A DNA stretch of 64,000 nucleotides from Symbiodinium natans (Eukaryota > Sar > Dinophyceae > Suessiales > Symbiodiniaceae), in contig CAJNDS010002702.1 of NCBI GenBank assembly GCA_905221605.1, positions 172,501-236,500 of the forward strand, given 5' to 3'. Within the stretch, counting starts at the first letter, position 1, and every line of letters starts with the position of its first letter. Made by a program: the position numbers and the translations under genes. Of the stretch, positions 51,654-63,264 are shown piece by piece. The notes beneath the pieces were generated by a model that was not told the DNA's origin, searched no databases, and saw only the letters and a list, made by a program, of their open reading frames with translations.

Positions 51654-51755
51654 TTGGGATGTTCCCCCTTATACTAACAGTCCTTAATAGGGAATATAGT
51701 ACCCCCATTCTCATCCCTATTAAGGACTGTTAGTATAAGGGGGGAACGTCCCAAT
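51654..51755. mobile_element. Foldback element family A, copy 5 (nearly perfect)
   Basis: TTGGGATGTTCCCCCTTATA pairs with TATAAGGGGGGAACGTCCCAA, and CTAACAGTCCTTAATAGGGA pairs with TCCCTATTAAGGACTGTTAG. The arms of about 45 bp are almost identical, so this copy is probably young. Confidence 0.9.
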
Positions 51756-52068
51756 TTTCAAGGTCACAGAGAGCATGGTCCACAACGCGGTGATCAAGAT
51801 GCCCAAGGGCGAGCAGAACAAGTCGGGAAGCCCAACCCTGACCCTCCAAAATCGTCCTGAAAGCCTTTTATAGCCCTTAAAGGCCCTTAACCCACAAGCC
51901 CTTGAAAGGCTTGGAACCCTAAAGCCCTTCGGCCGCTAAAACCCTCAAACCCACACCCGGCAGAGTGCGACATGAAGATTGCTTTTCAGCAGGACCTAAA
52001 CCCTAAACCCTAAACCCTAAACCCTAAACCCTAAACCCTAAACCCTAAACCCTAAACATATACTGCAG

Positions 52069-52615
52069 GCGAGGCTTGGCAAAGCTCGTGGCCAAGCTGG
52101 CCGCAGAGAGGGCTGCTGCAAAGGCCGATGGGGGTTTCGGATTTGGTATGGGGGGTTTACGAACATAGGGGACCCCTATTTTGGGTGGTTGTCAAAATTA
52201 TGGTCCCTTTTTGGATCCCTATTATATTACGGCACCTTATGTATTAAGGGTACCCCAAAATAGAGCATATTTTTGACAACCACCCAATAGAAGCCCCCAA
52301 CAAGTAGGATTCCCAAAAACAAGGACCCCAATAAAGTACCCCGAATATCGTAAACCCCCTTATATGGTTAGGGGTTTAGGGTTTAGCATGGGTTTAGCGT
52401 TTTTCGACAAGCGCCCCAGATCCTCAATCGGGTTTCATGAGGTTGTTTTTGTGCAAAGGGTCTGGGGCTTCGTGAGGCTATGGCCCTTTTGGCTTTTTGG
52501 GCGGATCCTTCATTTCAGCGTATCCCCAACAAGGGCCATTGTCAAGAAAGCTGCTCAGGTGAAGGAGAAGATCCAGCAGACAAAAGAAAAAGCACGTCAG
52601 AAGCCGGACGCCTAG
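52069..52615 (+). CDS. Last two exons of a Lys/Ala-rich helical protein
   Basis: Exon A is about 52069-52124, after TACTGCAG, and reads GLAKLVAKLAAERAAAKADG. Exon B is 52519-52615, after CATTTCAG, and reads RAIVKKAAQVKEKIQQTKEK and then ARQKPDA followed by TAG. Both are basic and helical, and coiled coil is likely. The intron between them holds a family C element inserted into a family D element. No family is recognised. The phase link between the two was not confirmed. Confidence 0.5.
52140..52360. mobile_element. Family D foldback interrupted by a family C foldback
   Basis: The outer arms are GGGTTTACGAACATAGGGG and CCCGAATATCGTAAACCCCC (family D). Between CCCTATT and ATAGAAG lies a complete family C element at 52183-52286 (GGGTGGTTGTCAAAATTATG to ATATTTTTGACAACCACCC). 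Family C was therefore active after family D. Confidence 0.8.
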
Positions 52616-53046
52616 TCGTCATCTTCCGAAACAGACCCTGCATCAAACCTGCAAGGACCACATAAAGCCCATTCACACAGTAGCAGGAAAACAGGGCCAA
52701 AGCCATATGAACTCGAGGTAAACCATTTTCATTTAAGCCAACCCTAAATCCTTTGGACGCCGCCATTGGGCCCTACTCAAACTCCAAAACAGTTTTATAG
52801 TTGCAGGAGTGTCTGCGGGGGAGGGGGTGAAGCTTGAGTGCGCTCTGTCTGAGGCTGCTTGGCGGATGGCTATGCTCTTATTGCGAGGGGCTTAATGGCT
52901 GCTGGTGCAACCGTATAGACCCCAAACCCTAAGCCCGAAACCCGAAACCCTAAACCCTAAACCCTATAAACCCCAAACCCTACTTTAGTGGGCCCCAAGC
53001 CGTGGGCAAGGAAGCCCAGCAGCCCGAAGCCCAGCCCGAGGCAGTG

Positions 53047-53617
53047 AGGCCAAGATTTCGGAGAAGAAGCTCACGGAGGTGATCCATGCCGACATGCCCG
53101 ACGCTCCGCTGGAGAGCCAGTTTGGGGGGTTAGGGCTTCTAGGCTTTAGGGAGCATATGCCCTTTTGGTTCTGTTATTTGCTATGTCGTGATACCTCTTG
53201 CGCCCTTTTCAGGGCCATCTGAAAGGCATGGGTGGGGCGCATTCGCTTCCGAATCCCCTGAGCCCTAAGCCCTCTTACTCCAAAAGCTTCAAAAACCCTC
53301 ACCCCTCAACACCACTCAACCAAAGCCCCTGAACCCTAATTCGAGGAGCTCAACAGATCAAGCGCAAAAAGCTGCCAGGGCCTCCGTCCTTCCCCGCCCT
53401 TCCTAGGAGGGGTGCAGTCAGGGCAGCCGCCCTGACCGACCCGAACCCGCTGGGCCCATGTAGGGTTTAGGGTTTAGGGTATAGGGTTTAGGGCTTAGGG
53501 TTTAGGGTTTAGGGTTTAGGGTAGACTTCTACCTCCGAAATCGTGGCCCAGGAAGTTGAGGAGGATGATGACGATGGCGTTCCAGACCTGCAGAACTTCA
53601 CGACGATGATCTTGTAG
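53047..53617 (+). CDS. Last exons of an acidic-tailed protein (NAC-beta/BTF3-like tail, weak)
   Basis: Likely exons are 53047-53120 (AKISEKKLTEVIHADMPDAP), about 53340-53460 (AQQIKRKKLPGPPSFPALPR) and the terminal exon 53552-53617. The last one starts after GGCCCAG, reads EVEEDDDDGVPDLQNFTTM and stops at TAG. The acidic stretch followed by V-P-D-L and N-F resembles the tail of the nascent-polypeptide-associated complex beta subunit. The NAC domain itself was not found, so this is only a hint. Confidence 0.35.
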
Positions 53618-53819
53618 ACGCAACAGCTGAAGAAGCAGAGCGGAGGCTTCCACGAGCATCGGCTCTCTTAAACCTGCTCAGCACCCAGGTGACAGAGCAT
53701 GCCTGTGAAATCTGTGGGCTGCTCGTGGAGATGTTAACCAGAATGTCCCCGTTCCCTTGTACATAGCGGAGTGCTGACGGCTGATTGGGCGTCGATGAGC
53801 CTCTCAAGCCCACGGAAAG

Positions 53820-53945
53820 GAATGTCCCTATATACCTAAGTAGCCCCTACGTAACCAAGGTCCCTTATAAGATGTACCCAAGTAGCCCCTACGTAACCCC
53901 TAAGGTCCCTTCTAAGGGTCCCTCCTTGAGTCCCTAGTGAGTCGA
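53820..53945. repeat. Foldback-like repeat with ACCTAAGTAGCCCCTACGTA
   Basis: ACCCAAGTAGCCCCTACGTAA-type words occur twice in tandem with AAGGTCCCTTATAAG / AAGGTCCCTTCTAAG. Inverted relatives lie at 42158-42290. It is probably another element family. Confidence 0.5.
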
Positions 53946-54151
53946 TGTGCCTCTCAAGCTTAAAGGAATGCCAGAAAGCTTAGACACAACCTCTGGAAGG
54001 TTACATCGAACGTCGGAGGTTCGAAGGTTCTCCCCCTAAGGTGTTTTGCACAGCGGCCTAAATGTAAAGAGGCACTGGTAAGGATTTTGTGCAGTTGTTG
54101 GTCTTTGAAGGCTTCAGACTGTCCAATCCCCACTGCCCCTGCCAGCTTTAG

Positions 54152-54230
54152 TCTGAAACCCTAAACCCTAAACCCTAAACCCTAAACCCTAAACCCTAAA
54201 CCCTAAACCCTAAACCCTAAACCCTAAACA
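54152..54230. repeat. (CCCTAAA)n tract
   Basis: Eleven units, followed 50 bp later by a run of about 34 G (54279-54314). Confidence 0.95.
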
Positions 54231-54276
54231 GGAATGGCACGGGTTGTGGGAGTGGCTGCCTTTTTTCCGGGTTTCG

Positions 54277-54315
<39 letters not shown>

Positions 54316-54742
54316 GGGGGGTGTTTTGGGTTGTTCTTAGTGCTGTGGGATTTTGGGGTCCTCTTTTGGGCGGACCTTGTGTTTTTATGTCAATTGTTTG
54401 TAGGACGACTTCTTCAGAGGGCCCCTTGACTTCGAAATCACCCCAATTGCTCGAATTGCGGTCCAAGCTCCAAGCAGCTTTTAAAACTTTTGGCATCATC
54501 TAGCCAGGAAATGCCACAGGGCTCAGCATTCGGAAGTAGAGCTCGTAGAAGTCACCACACGGAGATGACCCGGTCATACCCGGTTGCAAGTTGCCAGTAG
54601 CTGCTTTCGAATCCGCAACGCCATATGGCGGGCATGCATGGAGTAGCGATTGGGAGTGGGCGCGCGTCTCAGGTGTGCGTTAGGTTAAGTTTAGTTTAGG
54701 GCGGGCGGGTGAGTTGTCAAGCTGTCGGCCGGCTGCGCTGAG

Positions 54743-55959
54743 GATTGTGCCCCAGTGGCAGCATGACGAGGTCTTCATTGGCAAAATGGAGAAGGCCAGG
54801 TGGAAAGAGGTGTTGCCTAGAAGAATCAGTGTAAGTACACCTGACAGCACCTTGCCATTATATGTAAATAAAACTATATGTACGCATACATAAGCACACA
54901 TCTATATATATATATATATCTTTACACACACACACACTAGATATATAAGCAGAACAGTAATAATTGGATATGTGTATGTATATATATAATATTATGCATA
55001 TGTATATATATATATATACAGCTACTGGGACAACCGACGCACTTTAGTTTGCTCTCTTTTGCAAGTAGGGGCTACTTCAATTCCTTGAGTCAAAATAGCA
55101 CATGGCTTTAAGTCATTTCGATTATGAAATGATTTGGAATTATGGCGTTGTGCACACTTGGATCAACTGTAGCTCGTTAGAACCAACACTGTGCCGCTTC
55201 GTTTTTTTGTAGAGATCATTCACATACATGTGCAATATGTATATATATTTGTATATAGATACATGTATATGTATATATATATGTATACATGTACATCTTC
55301 GTACTTATTTTATAGTCCTTTTGTTAATGCCAGTACGGTCGTGAAAGGCCATTCCCCAGAAGCAACACCTGAATGCCGGGCCCAGCCGTTTCCTGTGCCC
55401 AGGGCGAGTCCATAGAGATCCTGACAACCTCCGAAGACCTTACGATAGAGCAGCGGGAGATCATGCAGGAGCACGGCATGAACCCAGCAGAACCACTTTA
55501 AGAGTGGGTTTAGGGTTTAGGGTCTAGGGTTTAGGGTTTAGGGTTCAGGGAGGTCTCATGCCGTGAAGGCTGGACACGTAGCTTCCCGCCAGGAGCGCCA
55601 ACTCATCAGCAATCCGATCAAAGCATGCCTTCGATCCTGTCGAAACCATAGTGCCGAGCGTTTGCTCGTCAAAGCGGGCAAGGGGCCGAGAGTGACAGCC
55701 ATCCTGCCCCCAACACCAGCCAAGGTGTCGATTCCCTCAATGGTGTGGTAGATGCGGCTTGGTAGCATTATTCTTATTCTTATTTTTGTTCTTATTCTCA
55801 TTCTTATTCTTCTTATTATTCTTACGATTATTCTTCGTATTATTTTTATAAGTTGTACGATTGGAAGTAGATGCTCAGCAACTCCGGCCAGAACCGAAGC
55901 CCTCCACTCCAAACATGAGCCCTGAGCTTCAAGACCGGGTTGCACAGTGGCGCTTCAAG
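54743..55959 (+). CDS. Exons of an unknown gene, three supported
   Basis: 54743-54830 lies between CGCTGAG and the classical donor GTAAGT and reads IVPQWQHDEVFIGKMEKARW, then KEVLPRRIS. 55403 to about 55490, after TGCCCAG, reads GESIEILTTSEDLTIEQREI, then MQEHGMNPAE. 55879-55959 lies between GCTCAG and GTAAAC and reads QLRPEPKPSTPNMSPELQDR, then VAQWRFK. Composition and splice sites are good, but the family is unrecognised. A (CCCTAAA)n tract follows the last donor. Confidence 0.5.
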
Positions 55960-56091
55960 GTAAACAAACTACCCGAAACCCTAAACCCTAAACCCTAAAC
56001 CCTAAACCCTAAACCCTAAACCCTAAACCCGTGAGAAGCCACAAGGTCAACCTTTTGGCTTGTGCACCCTGTTCGCCCACTCCGCCTTGGC

Positions 56092-56412
<321 letters not shown>

Positions 56413-56838
56413 CACTACCACTAGGGCTACCTTTCAGCTACGCCACAGTCTTTGTGGGTGGGCGGGTCTCTTAGAATTCTGTTTGGCGCCGTGGCAAGCT
56501 GGATTGCCCCGTGTAGTAGATGTCAGACTGCCCCCTCGTGGTTGCAGCCCCTGTAGGGGAACCTGCTTCGGGAAGTTTCGGGCTTCAAAGTTCAAAATGC
56601 CAAAGCCGGGGCGTGTGCCTGTGGTTGCCCGAGCCTGGCAACGCTCCAGGGAAGCTGTATTCAGGTACTTTGAGGCTGAACCTCCTCTTAAGCGGATTGT
56701 TGCGCAGGATTGCCGGGTTCGGGCAACCACGTGGGGGTCTCCGGTTTTGGGCACTTTGAACCTGAAACCTGCTAAAAGCTCTTCCGCCCGCATGTGCGTG
56801 CGTGTTTATATATATATATATATGGTACCCCCCCCAAG

Positions 56839-56869
<31 letters not shown>

Positions 56870-57386
56870 CGCGCGGGTGTGTGTGTGTGCCTGAATATAT
56901 GTGTGTGTGTGTGTGCATGTGTGCGCGCACGCGTGCGAGCGTGTATGTCTCTGTGCCTGTCGGTGTCTGAGTGACTGTTTGCTTGCGCGCGTGGATTTGG
57001 CCTAGTGGTATAGAGGTCTCTCTTATGACATCGGTTAAGAAGCTTAAAACACCCTAATCTCTAAACCAAGTGCTGGCAAAGCCGTAGAAGGACTAAACCC
57101 TTAAACCCTAAACCCTTAACCCTCAAACCCTAAACCCTAAACCTGAACCCTTAAACCCTAAACCCTAAATCCTAAACCGAAAAAACAAAAACCCAAGGAC
57201 AGCGCCACACCGAAGGCAAAGCCTCGAAGGCCAGGCCATCAAGACCTCCAACAGCCGATTCTGTGTTTTCAGGGTTTAGGGTTTAGGGTTTAGGGTTTAG
57301 GGTTGGGGTTTGGGGTTTAGGGTTTAGGGTTTTGGGACTTCACCTCAAGTCTGGATCCTTCTGTGGTTCCCAAGCTTAAAATTCAG

Positions 57387-57465
57387 GGACTGAGCAAACA
57401 ACCGCCCAGAATGTTGACCAAGCAGTTCGCGACATGGATGTGACTTACAGCAGCCTGTTGCAGGA
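57387..57465 (+). CDS. Exon candidate, unknown protein
   Basis: AATTCAG precedes TEQTTAQNVDQAVRDMDVTY and SSLLQ. A TTTAGGG tract lies upstream at 57271-57330. Confidence 0.4.
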
Positions 57466-57932
57466 AACGGAAGGAGCTGACCATGATGGACAAAGTTAGC
57501 AAGGCCTGGGCATGTGAATCAGACTTGATGCTGTGGTTCGGACAAGATATAGCACATGTATAACTTCAAGAATTGTAAGAACTGTGCCTGCTATAGAGAA
57601 TGAATAGTGGATGCCGCAATAAAGAGTAGCTGCATCCTGTGCCAGATCGTGACGCTCTTTCAGTGGGTCCCACAGCTGACGTTCCACAAGGCGCGGTTGT
57701 GGGCTCCGAGAAAGGTTAGGCCCCCCGTTTAGGGTTTAGGGTTTAGGGTTTAGGGTTATACGGTAGTTTTAACGCTACGTGACCCGCCTCGGCCTGAATC
57801 TGCCCAGTGGCAAAGGCAACCCAAACCAGAGATGCCGGGTGTGAAGCCTGTTGAGACCTGTATACACTGTATAGACCAGCACCCCAAATGTGGGAGTGGT
57901 AAGACAAACAAAACAAGCCGGCCGGGAAACTC

Positions 57933-57960
57933 GGGGGGGGGGGGGGGGGGGGGGGGGGGG
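57933..57960. repeat. Poly-G run
   Basis: About 28 consecutive G. The mirror runs on the minus strand create false Pro-rich frames. Confidence 0.9.
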
Positions 57961-58275
57961 AGGGGGTACCCATGCTCGGGCAGAAAGGCTTCCAATGAAG
58001 GAGTCCAATCTGTTCCGGGGCGGTTGGGGGGGATTAGAGGTTGGGTACCTGCTTTCTGCTAGTCAGACACCTGCTGCCCGAGGCCTCGGAGCACACATGG
58101 TAGTACGCTTCTTCAGAAATAATCAGCATACTTAAAAATGGGGCCTAATGATTTCTCCCTACTAAGTCACTTTGTTACTGTGTATGGAAACTTAACGTAT
58201 GTTTAGGGGCCTTGGGATGTTTGCAGGGTTTTAGGGTTATCGAGGGAATAGTCGGGTTTACTGCGTTTCGCCTAG

Positions 58276-61200
58276 GTTCGTGCTGACCTCGTGGCTGGCT
58301 TGACAGCTTTGGCCTCAAAGTCATCCTACAGGCTTACTGATACAACTGCCTCTGTGCCAGCTGTTGCTTAGGTCGGCGTCATGGTGATCCCTCAGAGCAT
58401 GTCGTACGGAGCAATTGCAGGCGACGTTGCAAGTAGCATGCTTCTTCGCGCAAAGTATCTGGGACGACGTGTTTGATCAGAAACACCTTATGGTTGTCAG
58501 GACTTCCATACATCAACGGCATGTACTCTGCGTGCGTCGGCTTCCAAGGTGTCGGAGAGAGACCGAGCATGACGAACTCAAGGGGCATGGGCATGATTCA
58601 ACGTGCATGCTTGCAAATGGAGTTCCCGAACATAGAGGTACTCATTTCGAGGGTCTACACTCATCAGAAGCTTCATAAGGCCAATGGGGCCCATCAGCAC
58701 AGTCCTTTCCCCTGCAGAATAAACCCCCAAACCCTAAACCCTAAACCCTAAACCCTAAACCTTAAACCCTAAACCCTAAACCCTAAACCCTAACCCCCCT
58801 AAACCCTAAACCCTAACCCCTAAACCCTAAACCCTAAACCCTAAACCCCAAACCCTAAGCCCTAAGCCCTAAGCCCTAAACCCTAACCTGAGGTTCCTAC
58901 TTTGGTCTATGCCCTGTTTGGCCAGAGCCGACAGCTGGCCGTTGGCCCCGTTGCCATGGCGCAGACCTTAGCCCAAAGCTCGAAACCCCACCGCCCCGAA
59001 ATCTTGACAACCCCAGAACCCCCTCACAAACCTCGAGGGTTTAGGGTTTAGGGTTTAGGGTTTAGGGTTTAGGGTCCCCCTTGTGCAAGCGCCTCCCTCT
59101 CAGGTGTCTCTTCTCATAGAAGCAGGCCTCAACGGAAGCCTGGGCCCGGCGGGCCACTGAGTCTAGGGTTTAGGGCTTTAGGGGTTTAGGGTTTAGGGTT
59201 TAGGGTTGGGAATTCAAATGGGGGGCCTGAAGAGGGCTGAAGAGCTGAGGAGTGCGATGTACCCGGCAAGGCGCAGTACGAGGTGCGTGCCCATCTCGTT
59301 TGGTCTGCACCGCTGCTCCGTGAATCCAGAATGCAGCGGATGGACCACCCTAAACCCTTAAACCCCTAAACCCCTAAACCCCTAAACCCCTAAACCCCTA
59401 AACCCCTAAACCCCTAAACCCCGAAACCCCGAAACCCCTAAACCCCTAAACCCCTAAACCCCTAAACCCCTAAACCCCTAAACCCCTAAACCCCTAAACC
59501 CTAAACCCAAACCCCTATGCAGGTGTGCACCAGTGAGTACGTGGGCCTCGCCTGCCTTGCAGCGGCACTTGTTGGTGTAATGCAGGCGCCAATCCGGACT
59601 TCTAAGTTTCTGGTGGTTTAGGGTTCAGGGTTTGCACGTGTGCCACGATGTGACATGCTTCTCTCATCTGAAGGTTGCGGCAAGCCTTCTGAAGCTGGGT
59701 TTTCTGGTCACTTTCTTGGGCCATCCAGTCGCAGCCTGGAGTTACGCCAAGATGCAGCACGAATCATTTGCTAGTTAGGCTAGCGAGCTGCTTCTCGTGC
59801 CAGTGGCCCGAGGTCATCAGCGGATTTACCAGTGGAGCTGCCATCATCATCGGGCTCAGCCAGCTCAAGTGCCTTCCACGTCTGGCGACCCGTGGTTTTG
59901 CCATCTGTAGCACCTTCCGAGAAAGGTACATGCTGGGCTACGACATTCCGAAGTCCCAGTACATCTACGACACCATCATCAACGTGACGGCCTCAGGTCG
60001 TTGTACACCACCCGAGGAGCTGCTGTTTCCACACGTATTGGTGTGCGTGATGCGCTCGGGCAGTCTCACTGAATTAATGTTAACGCTATGCGGACTGGTC
60101 CTGTGCAGCCCCCTAAACATGTCCGCAACCAGGACACCTTGAAGCTCTGCGGCTGCACAGGGTCATATAGGTGTCAAGGGCGCGCAAGGACAGGTGTAGA
60201 GCTTTGCATCGCGTTGGGGTGAGACGGTCGGCTTCCGCACACCTGTTGACAAGGGGGGGTACCCATAGGAGGGGTGTGCAAGGTGGTGGGGGGATTGCCT
60301 GTTTCATGCTCCCCATACTCCTACGTCCCAACGCCTCGGCGGATTGCTTTGGGGCTTGGAATCGGTGCAGGCAATGAACCCGAGCATTGCGCCCTCCCTC
60401 TCCCTCCGCACGCGGTACCAAGGTTGCGATGAACATCCAAGAAACCAAGCCGAACCATGGCTTCAAGCAGATGTCATTCTGAAGCATGCTGCTGGCCTGA
60501 AGCCTGAAACCGACATCGTTCGATCCTTTAGGATGCCCCTTCTACTGGGAGTTCTATGGCTTGCCTATCTCATCACCAACAAGCAGATTGCCAGCAGGTG
60601 CCTTCAGCTTTGGGATCTTCTTGTGTGCTTAGGCTGCTTGTTTGCCCGTAAGCCTCACTGACGCAGATACCGACCGCTCAAGATGCTGGGTCCAATGGGC
60701 TGCTGTCTTAGATCTCGGAAGCAAGTTCACCGAACCCTAAACCCTAAACCCTAAACCCTAAACCCTAAACCCTAAACCCTAAACCCTAAACCCTAAACCC
60801 TAAACCCTAAACCCTAAACCCTAAACCCTAAGTCTTGGAATCAGCCGCCAGCTTTTCACGTCCTGCTCCCCAGGCCCCTTGATCAGTTGCGTGGCGGGGA
60901 CTGTGCTGATCTGGGCGTGCTCCGGCAAGAATCAACCCTAAACCCTAAACCCTAAACCCTAAACCCTAAACCCTAAACCCTAAACCCTAAGCCTAAACCC
61001 TACACCCTAAACCCTAAACCTTGTGACAGGTTGCAGGGAAAGTTGCGGCGATTGGCCACTTCAAGGTTGACATACTATCATGTTCCCTCTTCTGTAGCCA
61101 AACCAACCCCCCATATATATATATATATATATATATATTATTTATATACATATATATATATATATATATATTATACATATATATATATATATATGTTTGT

Positions 61201-62178
61201 TTTTCAGATATACTTTTGTGTGTATTTGTTTGTTTACTATATTCACATGTGCGAATATATCTCATACATACATATACATATACATATATATATATATATT
61301 TATTCATATTTATCTACTTATCTGCGTACTTAGGTAGAGAGATGTAAGCCATAATCTCGAGACTCGAAAGGGGACCATCATTTAGGCTCACCCCAACATG
61401 ACATGGGTTTAGGGTTTAGGGTTTAGGGTTTAGGGTTTAGGGTTTAGGGTTTAGGGTTTAGGGTTTAGGGACATGGGGGAGTCCATCAGGTGGCCAGATA
61501 TGAGCGAGAAGTACCACGTCAAGTACGTCCACCATGCGCAGATTCGCATTGCGCCGCAGTTGTTGGCCAACAGAGGACCCAAAAGCCCTTATTCTGGGTA
61601 GGCCGTCGGGGCTTTCTCAGATTTTCCCTGATTGGGTTTAAGGGCATCATGTTTAGGAGCATTTACTGAAAGATTGAGTTTTCCTCAGATCCTTATGATA
61701 ATCTAAGAAAGGCTCCATGAAGGGATTTTGGGTCCTCTGGGTGCTGGATGGCAACGAGGGAGGAGGCTGGGGAGCTGCCAGGTGGGGGAGATTCCGTCGG
61801 GCTTATTTCCGCTGAGTGCCTGACCCTCAGTATCGAACAAGCCTGTGCCATTCCAGTGCTTTCAAGCTTGACTTTGAGATGAAAAGTGAGCCTTTTGGGG
61901 TGATACAGTATATGGTTCAGTGTTCTTTCCCAAGCACCCGCCAGATCGACAGCTGGCAATTGGACAAGATTCCCGCCGTCGTTGGAACTGCAATGCCTGG
62001 GGCCCAAGTGGTCAAGGCTACCTAAACCCTAAACCCTAAACCCCAAGGATTGAGAAAAGAACCCGAAACCCTGCCCTCTCATCTCGTCTCATTCTGCAGG
62101 TCAGCTTGCCTGATCGGCTACATGGAGTCCATTGCCATTGGCAAAAACCTGGCGAACGCCAATGGCTACGAGATAGAG
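58276..62178 (+). CDS. SulP-family anion transporter (sulfate permease-like), partial
   Basis: SulP proteins carry sulfate and related anions through membranes with a core of about 14 helices. Exons by homology and phase: 58276-58305 (VRADLVAGLT), 58372-58420 (VGVMVIPQSMSYGAIA), 58501-58535 (GLPYINGMYSAC), 58893-58958 (VPTLVYALFGQSRQLAVGPV), 59104 to about 59143 (VSLLIEAGLNGSL), perhaps 59250-59282, 59523-59585 (YVGLACLAAALVGVMQ), 59674-59727 (LLKLGFLVTFLGHP), 59813-59868 (VISGFTSGAAIIIGLSQL), 59926-59996 (YMLGYDIPKSQYIYDTIINV), 60532-60597 (MPLLLGVLWLAYLITNKQIA), 60667-60698 (YRPLKMLGPM), 60874 to about 60932 (PLISCVAGTVLIW), 61030-61065 (VAGKVAAIGHFK), 62100-62178 (LIGYMESIAIGKNLANANGY). 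Residues typical of the family (IPQ-M-Y, GLYSA-like, AVGPVA, HPVISGFTSGAA, GYMES) are kept. The region between 61066 and 62099 should hold one or more exons, and the C-terminal helices and STAS domain were not found. Donors at 58306, 58421, 58959, 59586, 60699 and 62179 are GC. The smallest intron is 57 bp. Confidence 0.85.
58730..58888. repeat. (CCCTAAA)n inside a SulP intron
   Basis: About 22 units ending 4 bp before the acceptor at 58892. Confidence 0.95.
59036..59074. repeat. (TTTAGGG)n inside a SulP intron
   Basis: Five units between donor 58959 (GC) and acceptor 59103. Confidence 0.95.
59346..59516. repeat. (CCCCTAAA)n 8-bp variant inside a SulP intron
   Basis: About 20 uniform 8-bp units with an extra C, ending 6 bp before the acceptor at 59522. 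The neighbouring introns of the same gene carry standard 7-bp units. Confidence 0.95.
60734..60832. repeat. (CCCTAAA)n inside a SulP intron
   Basis: Fourteen units between donor 60699 (GC) and acceptor 60873. The next intron has a further tract at 60936-61020. Confidence 0.95.
61108..61315. repeat. (TA)n / (CATA)n block in a SulP intron
   Basis: Three (TA)n runs and a CATACATATACATA tail. It is followed by (TTTAGGG)n at 61406-61470. Confidence 0.9.
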
Positions 62179-62586
62179 GCCTGAGTGTTGTGTGCGGTGA
62201 ATGTTTCCGTGGTCGACAAGAAGATTGTGCTCTGGCTCCAGACTCCTAGATCAGATGGAACAGGCTCTGAAACAGTGAAACAGCATGTTACCGCCGGTGC
62301 AAGGTGCTGTAGATTAAATCCTGGCTGGTGCTGGGATTCTACACTTTGTGGCGCTTTACTGTAACTTTAGATCTTTAGCCTTTTTTGGGCTTGTTGGGTT
62401 TCTTAACAAGGCAGCTAAAAATTTAATTTATAGCTACCCTCCTAAGTGCAGCCAAGTACAGTTCATCCTACTCAGCCCAGCAGCTGCACTCTGCAAAGAC
62501 AGACTTTACAAATCCTTCCTTGCCCGCCATGGGGGCGCCTCTCTACTGGGCAAGATGACGCGAAGATGCCAATTACTGGCTGGTTC

Positions 62587-62700
62587 GTAGTAAGGAATGA
62601 GGGGAATGAGGTACCCCATATACTCCCTTAAAGGGTTTAGGGTTTAGGGTTTAGGGCTTAGGGCTTAGGGTTTAGGGTCTAGGGTTTAGGGTTTTGGCAA
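62587..62700. other. Half of a family F element joined to a TTTAGGG tract
   Basis: AGTAAGGAATGAGGGGAATG and ATACTCCCTTAAAGGG match the left half of family F. At the centre GGG the sequence turns into (TTTAGGG)n (62634-62692), and the right half is missing. It suggests a break at the hairpin tip sealed with telomere motif. Confidence 0.6.
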
Positions 62701-62879
62701 GGAAGCTCTTCTTCTTCTATGACCAGAACTTTGTACCGCTGAGAGACCAGAGCCTCAGCGAAAGCAGCGATATGCCCTCCTCTAATCATGGGGCTTGAGA
62801 TAGAATTCGTTGCATGTTGCATGTCCAGATCAATGACATTCCGGTCAATGACAGGGGGACCCGGATGTAGATTTCCGTG

Positions 62880-63190
62880 CTCATATATTGTATAAGTATA
62901 TTGTTGTCTGATTGTATCTTATTACTGCTTTTTTATTACTATTCCATTCTACCATTGTTGTATCTCTTTTGTTTCTATTTTGGATTTGATTTTGATATTG
63001 TGTTAAGTATATTATTGTAATGTTCTGGGGCGGCTATGATTTTGTTTATACACTATTTTTCCATTTTGTAGTTAATTAGTACTTTCGTCTTATGCATTTT
63101 ATTGTCTTATGATGCTGTCGCTATTACTGTTATACTATAGCTATTCGTATATATTAGATTTTATTTTGTTATCTTGCATGGTTTCTTATC
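62880..63190. other. AT-rich non-coding stretch
   Basis: T-rich on the + strand (TATTGTTG, TTTTATTAC). No coding pattern. Confidence 0.6.
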
Positions 63191-63264
63191 CTATACCCTA
63201 AACCCTAGACCCTAAAACCCTAAACCCGAAACCCTAAACCCTAAACCCTAAACCCTGTTCGTGC

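Noticed and set aside
56996-57050. tRNA gene suggested by TGGCCTAGTGGTATAGAGG
   Set aside because: The A-box-like word has no B-box or acceptor stem downstream.
62100-62181. Premature stop in SulP after GYEIEA
   Set aside because: The TGA lies just beyond GAG|GCCTGA, a likely GC donor like several others in the gene, so it is probably intronic. A pseudogene cannot be fully excluded.
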